This document shows, in pieces, positions 17,705-25,355 of a stretch of 64,000 nt of DNA; within the stretch, counting starts at the first letter, position 1, and the number at the start of each line of letters is the position of its first letter. The notes under the pieces were generated by a model, which had not been told where the DNA came from, ran no database searches, and saw only the letters and a list, made by a program, of their open reading frames with translations. A program made the translations under genes and the position numbers. The DNA comes from Veillonella sp. KGMB01456 (GTDB lineage: Bacteria > Bacillota > Negativicutes > Veillonellales > Veillonellaceae), in contig NZ_JALKIG010000003.1 in assembly GCF_023051165.1 (NCBI RefSeq), forward strand, positions 1-64,000, in the 5' to 3' direction.

Positions 17705-17726
17705 AACAGCGCTTTGATTGTATGAT
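17698..17726 (+). promoter_or_regulatory. sigma-A promoter of the DUF3793-flavodoxin operon
   Basis: TTGACA at 17698-17703, exactly 17 bases, TATGAT at 17721-17726. This is among the best promoters in the window. The 140 bases to the first gene form a leader with an AGTAGCT/AGCTACT hairpin near 17770-17790. Confidence 0.75.
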
Positions 17727-17870
17727 GAATTAAGAAGATAGTTAGCTTAATTATTTTAAAACCAAGTCATAGTAGCTTGGTAAAAGCTACTATTCATAAA
17801 TCCGGATTTACTAGTATGACAGCCTTGAGAGCAAGTGTTCTCCTGAAAACATTGAGAGGCAGGGTGAACT

Positions 17871-18440
17871 ATGGTAAGCGAAATAGATTCTATTATCGGT
17901 TATCATTGTGCGCCGGCAATACGGGGAATCAAGGTGGCGAATCTTGTGGCCATTCCACGAGATATGGATTTGCATTTGACAACGGCTTTGTCGGCGTATA
18001 ATGAGAAATTTAATGATCGCGGCTTGTTCTTTTATGAACTGTGTCATTGCGATCGGCGAAGATTATTGTTGGTGTTCCGCAAACGAATGTTAGAGGAATA
18101 TTTACGTCGTCCCGAACATGCTGCGTTTTTAAAACTCTACGGCTATTTGCCGACGGAATCTTTGGAAACGTGGTTTGAGCGCTTAAAAGGTCGTTTGGAA
18201 GAACGGATGGACTTTCCTCATGAAATCGGTCTGTTCTTGGGCTATCCACTCCACGATGTACGCTCTTTTATTCGTATGAAAGGCGCGGGCTATAAGCTTT
18301 GCGGCGAATGGAAAGTCTATGGCAATCCTATGTCCGCCATGCATTCGTTTCACTGTTTTCGGGCATGCAGAAATTACTGTCATACCCAGCTTTTAAATGG
18401 TAAACAATTAGAGTCTTTGGTAGCCGTAACGGCATGCTAG
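17871..18440 (+). CDS. DUF3793 family protein
   Basis: A 189-residue protein of the DUF3793 family, whose function is unknown. Family hallmarks are HCAPAIRGIKVANL near residue 12, ELCHCDRRRLLLVFR near 56, and FPHEIGLFLGYPLHDVRSFI near 114, then GEWKVYGNP near 143. It is soluble and has a conserved Cys-His-Cys in the CHC motif that might bind a metal. It lies 14 bases before a flavodoxin gene behind a shared promoter. This pairing suggests a role linked to electron transfer or low iron, which is inference. The ATG at 17871 has only a modest ribosome-binding site. Confidence 0.85.
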   Translation: MVSEIDSIIGYHCAPAIRGIKVANLVAIPRDMDLHLTTALSAYNEKFNDRGLFFYELCHCDRRRLLLVFRKRMLEEYLRRPEHAAFLKLYGYLPTESLETWFERLKGRLEERMDFPHEIGLFLGYPLHDVRSFIRMKGAGYKLCGEWKVYGNPMSAMHSFHCFRACRNYCHTQLLNGKQLESLVAVTAC

Positions 18441-18454
18441 TAGGAGGTAATCAC

Positions 18455-18874
18455 ATGATTGGTGTAATTTATTGGTCTGGTACAGGTAACACACAAGCAA
18501 TGGCAGAAGCAATCGGTAAAGGTATTGCCGGTGCAGGTCAAGAAGTAGTCGTTAAATCCGTGTCTGAAATTTCCGCTGATGAAGCAGCTGCTTTTGACAA
18601 ATTAGCTTTAGGTTGTGCTGATATGGGTGCTGAACAGTTGGAAGAAATGGAATTCGAACCATTCTACACAGCTTTGGAACCTAAATTATCCGGCAAAAAA
18701 GTAATTCTTTTCGGCTCCTATGGTTGGGGCGGTACTTGGCTCGAAGATTGGGCTGAACGCGTAAAAGCAACCGGTGCTGAAATCGTAGCTGATAACTTGC
18801 CTGTTTTCGGTGCTCCTGATGATGCTGCTTTGGCAGACTGCGAAGCACGCGGTAAAGCATTGGCTGACGCATAA
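18455..18874 (+). CDS. short-chain flavodoxin
   Basis: A 139-residue flavodoxin of the Megasphaera/Clostridium type. It has the FMN-phosphate loop YWSGTGNTQAM at residues 6-16, GCADMGAEQLEEMEFEPF near 50 and the flavin-binding FGSYGWGG near 86. Such flavodoxins carry low-potential electrons and replace ferredoxin when iron is scarce. RBS AGGAGG lies before ATG 18455. The promoter region upstream has a clear operator-like palindrome, so expression is probably conditional. Confidence 0.95.
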   Translation: MIGVIYWSGTGNTQAMAEAIGKGIAGAGQEVVVKSVSEISADEAAAFDKLALGCADMGAEQLEEMEFEPFYTALEPKLSGKKVILFGSYGWGGTWLEDWAERVKATGAEIVADNLPVFGAPDDAALADCEARGKALADA

Positions 18875-18934
18875 AATTAGAATAAGCAATAACTTAAAAT
18901 AGTACATAGCAAAGTTTTGTTGTGTAAATATATT

Positions 18935-18966
18935 AGGGGGCTGTAATTGTAAGATTACAGCCTCTA
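18935..18966. other. hairpin without T-run after the flavodoxin gene
   Basis: GGCTGTAAT and ATTACAGCC pair perfectly around TGTAAG and extend outward by G-U and G-C pairs. No T-run follows, so it is not a canonical terminator. It may protect the 3' end of the flavodoxin mRNA. Confidence 0.45.
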
Positions 18967-18993
18967 AGCATATATAGGTAAGAGGATACTAAT

Positions 18994-19122
18994 CTGCTGG
19001 ATACGGTGCAGAATTTGAAAGCTGAAAATGAGGCGTTAAAAGAGCGAGATAATGCGCAAGATAGTATTATTGCTCAGCTACGCCAAGAATTGGATGCCCT
19101 CAAGGATAGTTTGAATAAATAA
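18994..19122 (+). CDS. possible 42-residue coiled-coil micro-protein or gene remnant
   Basis: An open frame encodes a heptad-like peptide containing VQNLKAENEALKERD and IIAQLRQELDALKDSL. An in-frame stop lies at 18976. No ATG is available; CTG 18994 lies seven bases after AGAGGA, and GTG or TTG occur further in. The strong coiled-coil pattern is not expected from random sequence, so this is either a real small protein with a non-ATG start or the tail of a lost gene. No family is recognised. Confidence 0.35.
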   Translation: MLDTVQNLKAENEALKERDNAQDSIIAQLRQELDALKDSLNK

Positions 19123-19189
19123 AATAAATATGGAAGGATATATAATACAATTTTAAAATGGGGTTGTGATAAAATATATCCTCAGACAT

Positions 19190-19235
19190 AAAAATGCGGT
19201 TTGAAGACAAGTTGCTTCCAACCGCATTTTTAATT
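19190..19235. terminator. bidirectional terminator before the aminotransferase 3' end
   Basis: AAAAATGCGGTT and AACCGCATTTTT pair over 12 positions, with an inner GAAG/CTTC stem. T-runs on both strands serve the minus-strand aminotransferase and anything arriving from the left. Confidence 0.88.
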
Positions 19236-19240
19236 TATTT

Positions 19241-20407
19241 TTATTTTTTCAAACCGTTAATGAATCGTTCAATTCGGTTCAACGCTTCCTGAATGGTTTC
19301 GCGAGATGATGCGTAGGAGCAGCGGATGCGTCCTTTACCGCATTCGCCGAAAGCGGAGCCAGGTACTACGGCTACGTGTTCCTGTTGTAACAACTGAACG
19401 GCGAAATCAAAGTCACTTAAGCCGCAACTTGAAATATCAGGGAATACATAGAAGGCACCTTCCGGAACCGCGATGGGAAGCCCCATCTTTTGGAAGCCTG
19501 CAACAATTAAATCGCGCCGTGCTTCGTATTCTTCACGCATAGCAACTACGCTGTCGTCGCATTCGTTGAGTGCCACGATGGCGGCATGTTGAATCGGGGT
19601 AGCCGGTGCAACAATGCTGTACTGGTGAATTTTGATAGCCTGTTCAATAATTTCCGCAGGAGCCAAGAGGAAGCCGATACGTAAACCGGTCATAGCGTAA
19701 GCTTTGGAGAAACCGTTTAAAATAAGGGTGCGTTCTTTCATGCCCGGTAAGGCGGCAATGCTCGTATGAGTGCGACCATAGGTTAATTCGGAATAAATCT
19801 CATCACTTACAACGATGAGGTCATGTTTTTTTACAACCTCCGCAATGCCTTCCAGTTCTTCCCGTGTTAAAATGGCGCCGGTCGGATTACTTGGGTACCC
19901 CATGAGTAACACTTTAGTTTTAGGAGTAACCGCTTTTTCAATGGCAGTCGGTGTAATTTTGAAGCCTTCTTCCAAATGAGTCGGCACCATGACAGCCACG
20001 CCTTTATTTAGTTTGACTTCCGCTGCATAGGCCACATAGGATGGATCCGGAATGAGGACTTCGTCCCCTTCATCTAGCAATACACGCATAGCTAAATCGA
20101 TGGCTTCGCTGGCGCCGACGGTGAGCATCATTTCGTTTTCGGTATAGTCAACGCCATAGCGCTTGCCGTACCATTTTCGAATGGCCGTGAGAAGCGGTAA
20201 TAAGCCGGCGTTACTGGTATAACTTGTTTCTTTATTTTCAAGGCTTTTGATAGCGGCGTCCAGTACTTTCTGCGGTGGTGCATAGTCCGGTTCGCCAACG
20301 CCTAATGACAGCACATTATCCATGGATAAGGCCATCTCCCAAATTTTACGAATGCCTGAAGCAGGCAATTCTTGTGCTGTTTTTGAGATGTAATTGTTCC
20401 AATTCAT
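19241..20407 (-). CDS. class I PLP-dependent aminotransferase (aspartate-type)
   Basis: A 388-residue fold-type I aminotransferase close to the Bacillus/Thermus group of aspartate aminotransferases and PatA/YugH. The PLP-binding lysine is in NGFSKAYAMTGLRIGF near residue 230. Other family blocks are LGVGEPDY near 36, YPSNPTG near 170, VSDEIYSELTY near 200 and RCSYASS near 365. It probably moves amino groups between aspartate or another amino acid and 2-oxoglutarate; the exact donor cannot be told. The RBS AAGGAGG precedes its ATG. It is alone on the minus strand. Confidence 0.9.
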   Translation of the reverse strand: MNWNNYISKTAQELPASGIRKIWEMALSMDNVLSLGVGEPDYAPPQKVLDAAIKSLENKETSYTSNAGLLPLLTAIRKWYGKRYGVDYTENEMMLTVGASEAIDLAMRVLLDEGDEVLIPDPSYVAYAAEVKLNKGVAVMVPTHLEEGFKITPTAIEKAVTPKTKVLLMGYPSNPTGAILTREELEGIAEVVKKHDLIVVSDEIYSELTYGRTHTSIAALPGMKERTLILNGFSKAYAMTGLRIGFLLAPAEIIEQAIKIHQYSIVAPATPIQHAAIVALNECDDSVVAMREEYEARRDLIVAGFQKMGLPIAVPEGAFYVFPDISSCGLSDFDFAVQLLQQEHVAVVPGSAFGECGKGRIRCSYASSRETIQEALNRIERFINGLKK

Positions 20408-20643
20408 AGTATGTTCCTCCTTAAATACGACTCAACATGATAGGCAAATCTTCTGTATCACATTGAGGCTCTCTTTTCTCTTTTTATAGTTTATCATAAA
20501 ATACTTATAACAAGTAGTAATTTGTTGAAGGATTAGCCATATTGAAAGGCTGTATATAGAAATTTATTGAATTATTATCTATAATAAATGGTCGATTTAT
20601 TGTAAAATAATACATTAGAGATGTATGTAAAAAGGAGGCAAAA

Positions 20644-21780
20644 ATGGAGACCTTGTGTAATGAGCGGTTTGTGGTGACCTATCAGATAGAAGCGCCGAGC
20701 TATGAAGAGGCGAAAGCCGTTGCTTGGGGTGTACAAGTGGAACAAACCATTGAATTTCCTTATGATTTTGTAACGAATGAAGATATTAAACGCGATATAG
20801 TAGGGCGCCTTGAATCGTTGGAACCTACCGGTGACGGCAAATATTATTTGGCTCGCATTTCCTATGGTGTGGAATGCAGTGCTTTTGAAGCTACGCAATT
20901 TTTGAATGTGGTGTTTGGTAATTCGTCTTTGCAGCCTCATATTTGGGTGGTGGATATTGACCTTGCGCCATCGCTGATTGATTGCTTTAAAGGACCACGA
21001 TTTGGTTTAAACGGTATCCGTGAATTGGTGAAAACACCAAAGCGCGCTATGATACAAGCGGTTATTAAGCCGATGGGAATATCACCGGCTCAATTGGCGG
21101 ACATGTGTAAAGCCTATGTGCAGGGTGGAGCCGATGTGATTAAAGATGATCACGGCATTACGAATCAACCGTTCTGTACGTTTGAAGAACGAATTAAACG
21201 TTGTGCGGCCGCTGTAGCTGAAACAAATGCGCAAACCGGGCAGCATACGCTGTATGCCGCCAATGTATCGGCCGACGGTGAAGCGGTGTTGGAGCGAGCT
21301 CATTATGCTAAAGCCATGGGCGCTACGGCGTTAATGGTGGCACCGGCTTTAGTTGGTTACGGGTGGCTCCATCGTTTGGCTACGGATGATGAATTAGGCT
21401 TGCCGATTATTACGCATCCGGCCATGATGGGCGGGTTTGTATTACCGGGGATTTCCGGTATTGCCGACTACTTATGGATGGGCTTATTGCCGCGTTTGTT
21501 TGGTTCCGATATGTCGATTTTTGTGTCCTATGGCGGCCGTTTTACCTTTACGGCGCAGCAATGCCAACGTATTTCCGCCTACTGTACGAATCCGATTGAA
21601 GGTTTGAAAGCTACGTGTCCTTCACCGGGCGGTGGTGTTACGGAAAAACGTTTGCCGGAGTTACTGGATATTTACGGTCCGGATACGATGTTCTTGGTCG
21701 GTGGCGATATGTTCCGTCGCGGTCCCGATTTGGCGGCCAATATGAAGGCTTTTGTTGAGTTATTAGCTCAGCACAGTTAA
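20644..21780 (+). CDS. RuBisCO-like protein (form IV)
   Basis: A 378-residue member of the RuBisCO large-subunit superfamily. It has an N-terminal ferredoxin-like domain and a TIM barrel with IKPMG (Lys142, matching Lys175 of RuBisCO) and GGADVIKDDHG (Lys167 and Asp169, matching Lys201 and Asp203). THPAM follows with His258, then the phosphate-binding SPGGG (327-331) and LVGG (351-354). Position 170 is His where RuBisCO has metal ligand Glu204, and the loop-6 region (SYGGRF) seems to lack Lys334, so CO2 fixation is unlikely. Known relatives are enolases or sugar-acid decarboxylases. The gene has RBS AAGGAGG and lies 99 bases before larE. Its reaction is unknown. Confidence 0.88.
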   Translation: METLCNERFVVTYQIEAPSYEEAKAVAWGVQVEQTIEFPYDFVTNEDIKRDIVGRLESLEPTGDGKYYLARISYGVECSAFEATQFLNVVFGNSSLQPHIWVVDIDLAPSLIDCFKGPRFGLNGIRELVKTPKRAMIQAVIKPMGISPAQLADMCKAYVQGGADVIKDDHGITNQPFCTFEERIKRCAAAVAETNAQTGQHTLYAANVSADGEAVLERAHYAKAMGATALMVAPALVGYGWLHRLATDDELGLPIITHPAMMGGFVLPGISGIADYLWMGLLPRLFGSDMSIFVSYGGRFTFTAQQCQRISAYCTNPIEGLKATCPSPGGGVTEKRLPELLDIYGPDTMFLVGGDMFRRGPDLAANMKAFVELLAQHS

Positions 21781-21879
21781 ATTTACAGGCGGTGGCAGAA
21801 TCTTAGTTTGAACTGTGTGAGAACAGTTTGTTTATGACGTGCACCAACTGTTTTATACAAAGAGAAAGAGAGACAAAAA

Positions 21880-22713
21880 ATGAGTTCAAGTGAGTTGAAT
21901 ACTGAATTGCAGACTAAACTGTCTGCCTTGGAAGCTGCTTTACAGCGTATGGGGAGCGCTGTAGTGGCGTTTTCCGGCGGTGTAGACAGTACCTTTTTAG
22001 CGGCGGTGGCCCATAAAGTATTGGGCGATAACGCACAGGCGTTTACAGTGAGTTCGCCAACCTTACCGGAGGAAGAAATTGAAGATGCCAAACGCTTTGC
22101 CAAGGCTATAGGTATCAAGCATACGGTAGTGGAAATTAACGAATTGGAGATGCCCGATTTTACGCGCAACGATCCGGACCGTTGTTATTATTGCAAAAAA
22201 AATCGTTTTCAGAAGTTAATCGACTGGGCTAAAGAACAGGGGATTAACGGCGTGCTTGACGGTGGTAATTTGGATGATAAAAAAGACTATCGCCCCGGTA
22301 TGCGCGTTTTGGAAGAGCTTGGCACCGTTCGCAGTCCTTTGTTGGAAAACGGCTTTACCAAGGATGATATTCGCGCCGTAGCGAAGGCTTGGGGCTTAGA
22401 AGTATGGGATAAACCAAGTTCGCCATGCTTGGCTACGCGTATTCCTTACAATCATGAGATTACCGGCGAAGCGTTGACGATGATTGAAAAAGGCGAAAAG
22501 TATTTGCATCAATTCATTGACGGTCCTTTGCGGGTGCGATACCATGAAGGTATGGCACGCATTGAAGTAAGTCGTGAAGATTTTCAGATTTTTGCCGATG
22601 ATGAACGGCGTGAAGCGATTCGTAAAGCGTTTGAAGAATTCGGCTTCACCTATGTGAGTGTCGATTTACAAAGCTTCAAGAGCGGTAATTTGAATCGTGA
22701 AGTGAAACAGTAA
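21880..22713 (+). CDS. larE: LarE-type ATP-dependent sulfur transferase
   Basis: A 277-residue PP-loop ATP pyrophosphatase of the LarE family, which adds sulfur to a pyridinium dicarboxylate during synthesis of the nickel-pincer cofactor of lactate racemase. The SGGVDS loop is at residues 32-37. Cys102 and Cys105 (RCYYCKK) and Cys183 (SPCLATR) form the three-cysteine pattern of LarE proteins that carry a [4Fe-4S] cluster, unlike the single sacrificial cysteine of the Lactobacillus enzyme. No larA, larB or larC occurs in the window. The start ATG 21880 has a weak GAGAG site. It follows the RuBisCO-like gene. Confidence 0.9.
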   Translation: MSSSELNTELQTKLSALEAALQRMGSAVVAFSGGVDSTFLAAVAHKVLGDNAQAFTVSSPTLPEEEIEDAKRFAKAIGIKHTVVEINELEMPDFTRNDPDRCYYCKKNRFQKLIDWAKEQGINGVLDGGNLDDKKDYRPGMRVLEELGTVRSPLLENGFTKDDIRAVAKAWGLEVWDKPSSPCLATRIPYNHEITGEALTMIEKGEKYLHQFIDGPLRVRYHEGMARIEVSREDFQIFADDERREAIRKAFEEFGFTYVSVDLQSFKSGNLNREVKQ

Positions 22714-22766
22714 TACCGACAAAGCAACAAAGCGAAAGTAAGGGAATTAAGATATAAAATAAGGAA

Positions 22767-22794
22767 AAGTAAGAAGTAAGAAGTAAGAAGTAAG
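22767..22794. repeat. 7-bp tandem repeat abutting the walJ ribosome-binding site
   Basis: Four perfect copies of AAGTAAG run into AAGGAG (22795-22800), which serves as ribosome-binding site for the next gene. Copy-number change would alter the leader, not the reading frame. Confidence 0.9.
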
Positions 22795-22805
22795 AAGGAG
22801 TTATT

Positions 22806-23675
22806 TTGGAAGACAAAGAAGTGACAAATTTAATGACGGATCGAGCCCGTGCTATAGCGGCGGCTTACGAAACTTTAGAGTCTTCGGAAGCTCCGTTTGC
22901 CGTACATGTGTTGGCCAGTGGCAGTCAAGGTAATGCAACGCTAATAACCTACAAAAATACCACAATTTTGGTAGATGCCGGCATCAGTGCCCGGCGTATC
23001 ACCAACGGCCTTAAAGCGGTAGGTTTAGGTCTCGATAAATTAAGTGCTATCTGCATTACTCATGAGCACACCGACCATATGGCGGGACTGCCGCAATTAC
23101 TCAAACAGTGCAATGTGCCTGTCTATACCAGAGCGGGTACGATGCGTGAACTCGTAAATCGTAAGAACCTTGACACCAAGGCCTTTTGCGTTTTGACGAA
23201 GAATAATTTCACCATCGGTGATTTACAAATAGAAACGTTCCGTACCAGTCATGATGCGGCGGATCCTATGGGGCTCAGTTGTTATAACGGTAAGCATAAA
23301 TTGACCTTTATGACCGATACGGGGCTGGTGGATGACACTATGTTAAAAAACATGGATGAAAGTGATTTGTTGGTTTTAGAAGCAAATTACGATCCGCAAA
23401 TGCTCAAGTACGGCCCGTATCCTTTTGATTTGAAAAAACGTGTAGCCGGTCCTTACGGCCATTTAAGTAATGAACACGCGGCGCAAGCATTACTCATGAT
23501 GAAGCGTCCCGAACATTTGCAAGTAGTTATGGCTCATCGCTCCGAAAAGAATAATGAACAAGCTGTAGTAACCGACACGGTGACCACGGCATTAACGGCG
23601 GAAGGGCTTATAATGAAGCAGGATATAACAATTTTTCACGGTCAACCGAAAGAAATGGTAACGATCCGTGCGTAG
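22806..23675 (+). CDS. MBL-fold metallo-hydrolase, WalJ/YycJ-like
   Basis: A 289-residue metallo-beta-lactamase-fold protein of the YycJ/WalJ group, which in Firmicutes accompanies the WalRK system and is a probable nuclease. The metal-binding THEHTDHMAGL lies near residue 83, FRTSHDAADP near 148, DTGLVDD near 175 and GHLSNEHAA near 220. TTG 22806 is taken as start because AAGGAG lies five bases before it; ATG 22833 is the alternative and has only a poor site. It is followed after 26 bases by an HtrA protease, the same neighbour order as yycJ-htrA in other Firmicutes, but without walRK. Confidence 0.88.
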   Translation: MEDKEVTNLMTDRARAIAAAYETLESSEAPFAVHVLASGSQGNATLITYKNTTILVDAGISARRITNGLKAVGLGLDKLSAICITHEHTDHMAGLPQLLKQCNVPVYTRAGTMRELVNRKNLDTKAFCVLTKNNFTIGDLQIETFRTSHDAADPMGLSCYNGKHKLTFMTDTGLVDDTMLKNMDESDLLVLEANYDPQMLKYGPYPFDLKKRVAGPYGHLSNEHAAQALLMMKRPEHLQVVMAHRSEKNNEQAVVTDTVTTALTAEGLIMKQDITIFHGQPKEMVTIRA

Positions 23676-23701
23676 CTGATTCTTAAGTCAGGAGGTTTAT
23701 T

Positions 23702-24823
23702 ATGGATAACAAAAGAAGAGGCTTATTTATTCTGTTAGCTGTAGTGCTCATTATTGCGGGTACTGTAGGCGGTTATTTGACGGGTAATTTTTTTGGTAAC
23801 ACTAAGAGTATCACCCAGGAAACTACGGCGGTCAATGCCGATGGTACTAAAAAATCGGTACCCCTTTCCGATAACCGCAATACGGCGATAGTGTCGGCGG
23901 TTAAGAAGGCAGGACCGGCTGTGGTAGGCATTACCACTAAAGTGTATGATCGTAATATTTTTGACCAACAAGTATTGGTTGGTGAAGGCGTAGGCTCCGG
24001 GGTTATTATCGATAAAGCGGGCTACATCGTAACTAATTATCACGTAGTGGCGCAGGCGAATAATCGCAAGGTTACTGTGTCCTTAAGTGATGGTTCTTCA
24101 CAACCCGGTACCATTGTGGGTGTCGATCCGTTGACCGACTTAGCGGTTGTTAAAATTGACCCGACCGAAAATATGCCGGTAGCTACTTTGGGTGATTCTG
24201 ACCAATTGCAGGTTGGTGAACCGGCTATCGCCATCGGTAATCCGTTAGGCTTAGAATTCCAAGGAACTGTTACGGCCGGTGTTATCAGTGCTTTGCATCG
24301 GACAATCAATATGGAATCGCAACGATTCCCGCTTATTCAAACGGATGCGGCGATTAATCCGGGGAATTCCGGCGGTGTGCTCGTTAATGCAGATGGCGAC
24401 GTTGTGGGCATTAACAGTGCTAAAATTTCGCAGACCGGTATTGAAGGCATGGGTTTCTCTATTCCTATCAATGAAGTAAAACCGATTGTTAAAGAACTGA
24501 TTGAAAAAGGTAAAGTAGTTCGTGCGTATTTGGGGTTAGGCCTTTTGGATAAACAAAATGCGGCGAAATACGGCTTACAACTTAAAACAGACGGTTTATT
24601 GGTAGCGCGCGTTTATAGCGACGGACCGGCCGCTAACAGCGATATCAATGAAGGTGATATCATCACAGCGGTAGGTGAGAAATCTATTACCAACTTAATG
24701 CAGTTGAAACAAATTTTAGATAATCATAAACCGGGCGAATCGTTGGATCTTACGGTGCTCAGCAATGGTGCTGAACACACGGTGTCCATTACTCTTGGCA
24801 CATTGCCGGATTCAACGAATTAA
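23702..24823 (+). CDS. htrA: HtrA/DegP-like serine protease with PDZ domain
   Basis: A 373-residue membrane-anchored protease that degrades or refolds damaged proteins outside the inner membrane. An N-terminal signal anchor (residues 7-28) is followed by a trypsin-like domain with His114 (TNYHVV), Asp146 (LTDLAVV) and Ser223 (NPGNSGG). A single PDZ domain at about 270-365 follows, with YLGLGL at its start. RBS AGGAGG is clear. The walJ-htrA-rlmH order is conserved in many Firmicutes, where HtrA answers envelope stress. Confidence 0.95.
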   Translation: MDNKRRGLFILLAVVLIIAGTVGGYLTGNFFGNTKSITQETTAVNADGTKKSVPLSDNRNTAIVSAVKKAGPAVVGITTKVYDRNIFDQQVLVGEGVGSGVIIDKAGYIVTNYHVVAQANNRKVTVSLSDGSSQPGTIVGVDPLTDLAVVKIDPTENMPVATLGDSDQLQVGEPAIAIGNPLGLEFQGTVTAGVISALHRTINMESQRFPLIQTDAAINPGNSGGVLVNADGDVVGINSAKISQTGIEGMGFSIPINEVKPIVKELIEKGKVVRAYLGLGLLDKQNAAKYGLQLKTDGLLVARVYSDGPAANSDINEGDIITAVGEKSITNLMQLKQILDNHKPGESLDLTVLSNGAEHTVSITLGTLPDSTN

Positions 24824-24856
24824 TAAAATTACGGGGAGGCAGGTGGAATCTGAGTT

Positions 24857-25333
24857 ATGAAATTTACCGTATTAGCCGTAGGCAAGCTTAAAACCGCTTA
24901 TCTGCGCGATGGGGTGGCCGAATTTGTGAAACGCCTTACGGTATATGGCGGTGTGACAATTACGGAATTGAACGAGAGTAAATTGCCCAGTGCCGATGAT
25001 AGCAAACGTCAGGCTATTGTGGCGGAGGAAGGGGAACGATTGCTCAAACAAATAGACCCGAAGAGCTTTGTCGTTTTACTGGACGTGAAGGGCAAAACCA
25101 TGTCGTCGGAGGCCTTGGCAGAAAAGATTGCCGACTTGGAAGTGCAAGGTATCAGTGAGATGACTTTTATCATCGGTGGTGCCTTTGGGGTGTCGGAAGG
25201 GCTTAGGTCGCGAGCCGATTTAAGATTATCTTTCAGCCCCATGACCTTCACCCATCAAATGGTGCGGCTCTTATTGGTAGAACAGATTTACCGCGCTTGT
25301 AAAATTAATCGTCATGAACCTTATCATTGGTAA
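24857..25333 (+). CDS. rlmH: 23S rRNA (pseudouridine-1915-N3)-methyltransferase
   Basis: A 158-residue SPOUT methyltransferase, of normal length for RlmH, which methylates pseudouridine 1915 of helix 69 in 70S ribosomes. Seen are MKFTVLAVGKLK at the start, FIIGGAFGVSEGLR near residue 103 (knot and S-adenosylmethionine site) and the C-terminal HQMVRLLLVEQIYRA and HEPYHW. It continues the walJ-htrA-rlmH order. Confidence 0.97.
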   Translation: MKFTVLAVGKLKTAYLRDGVAEFVKRLTVYGGVTITELNESKLPSADDSKRQAIVAEEGERLLKQIDPKSFVVLLDVKGKTMSSEALAEKIADLEVQGISEMTFIIGGAFGVSEGLRSRADLRLSFSPMTFTHQMVRLLLVEQIYRACKINRHEPYHW

Positions 25334-25355
25334 GGGAGCAGATGGAGGTAATAGA

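Noticed and set aside
17777-18001. 74-codon frame overlapping DUF3793
   Set aside because: It overlaps the conserved N-terminal motif of DUF3793 in a different frame.
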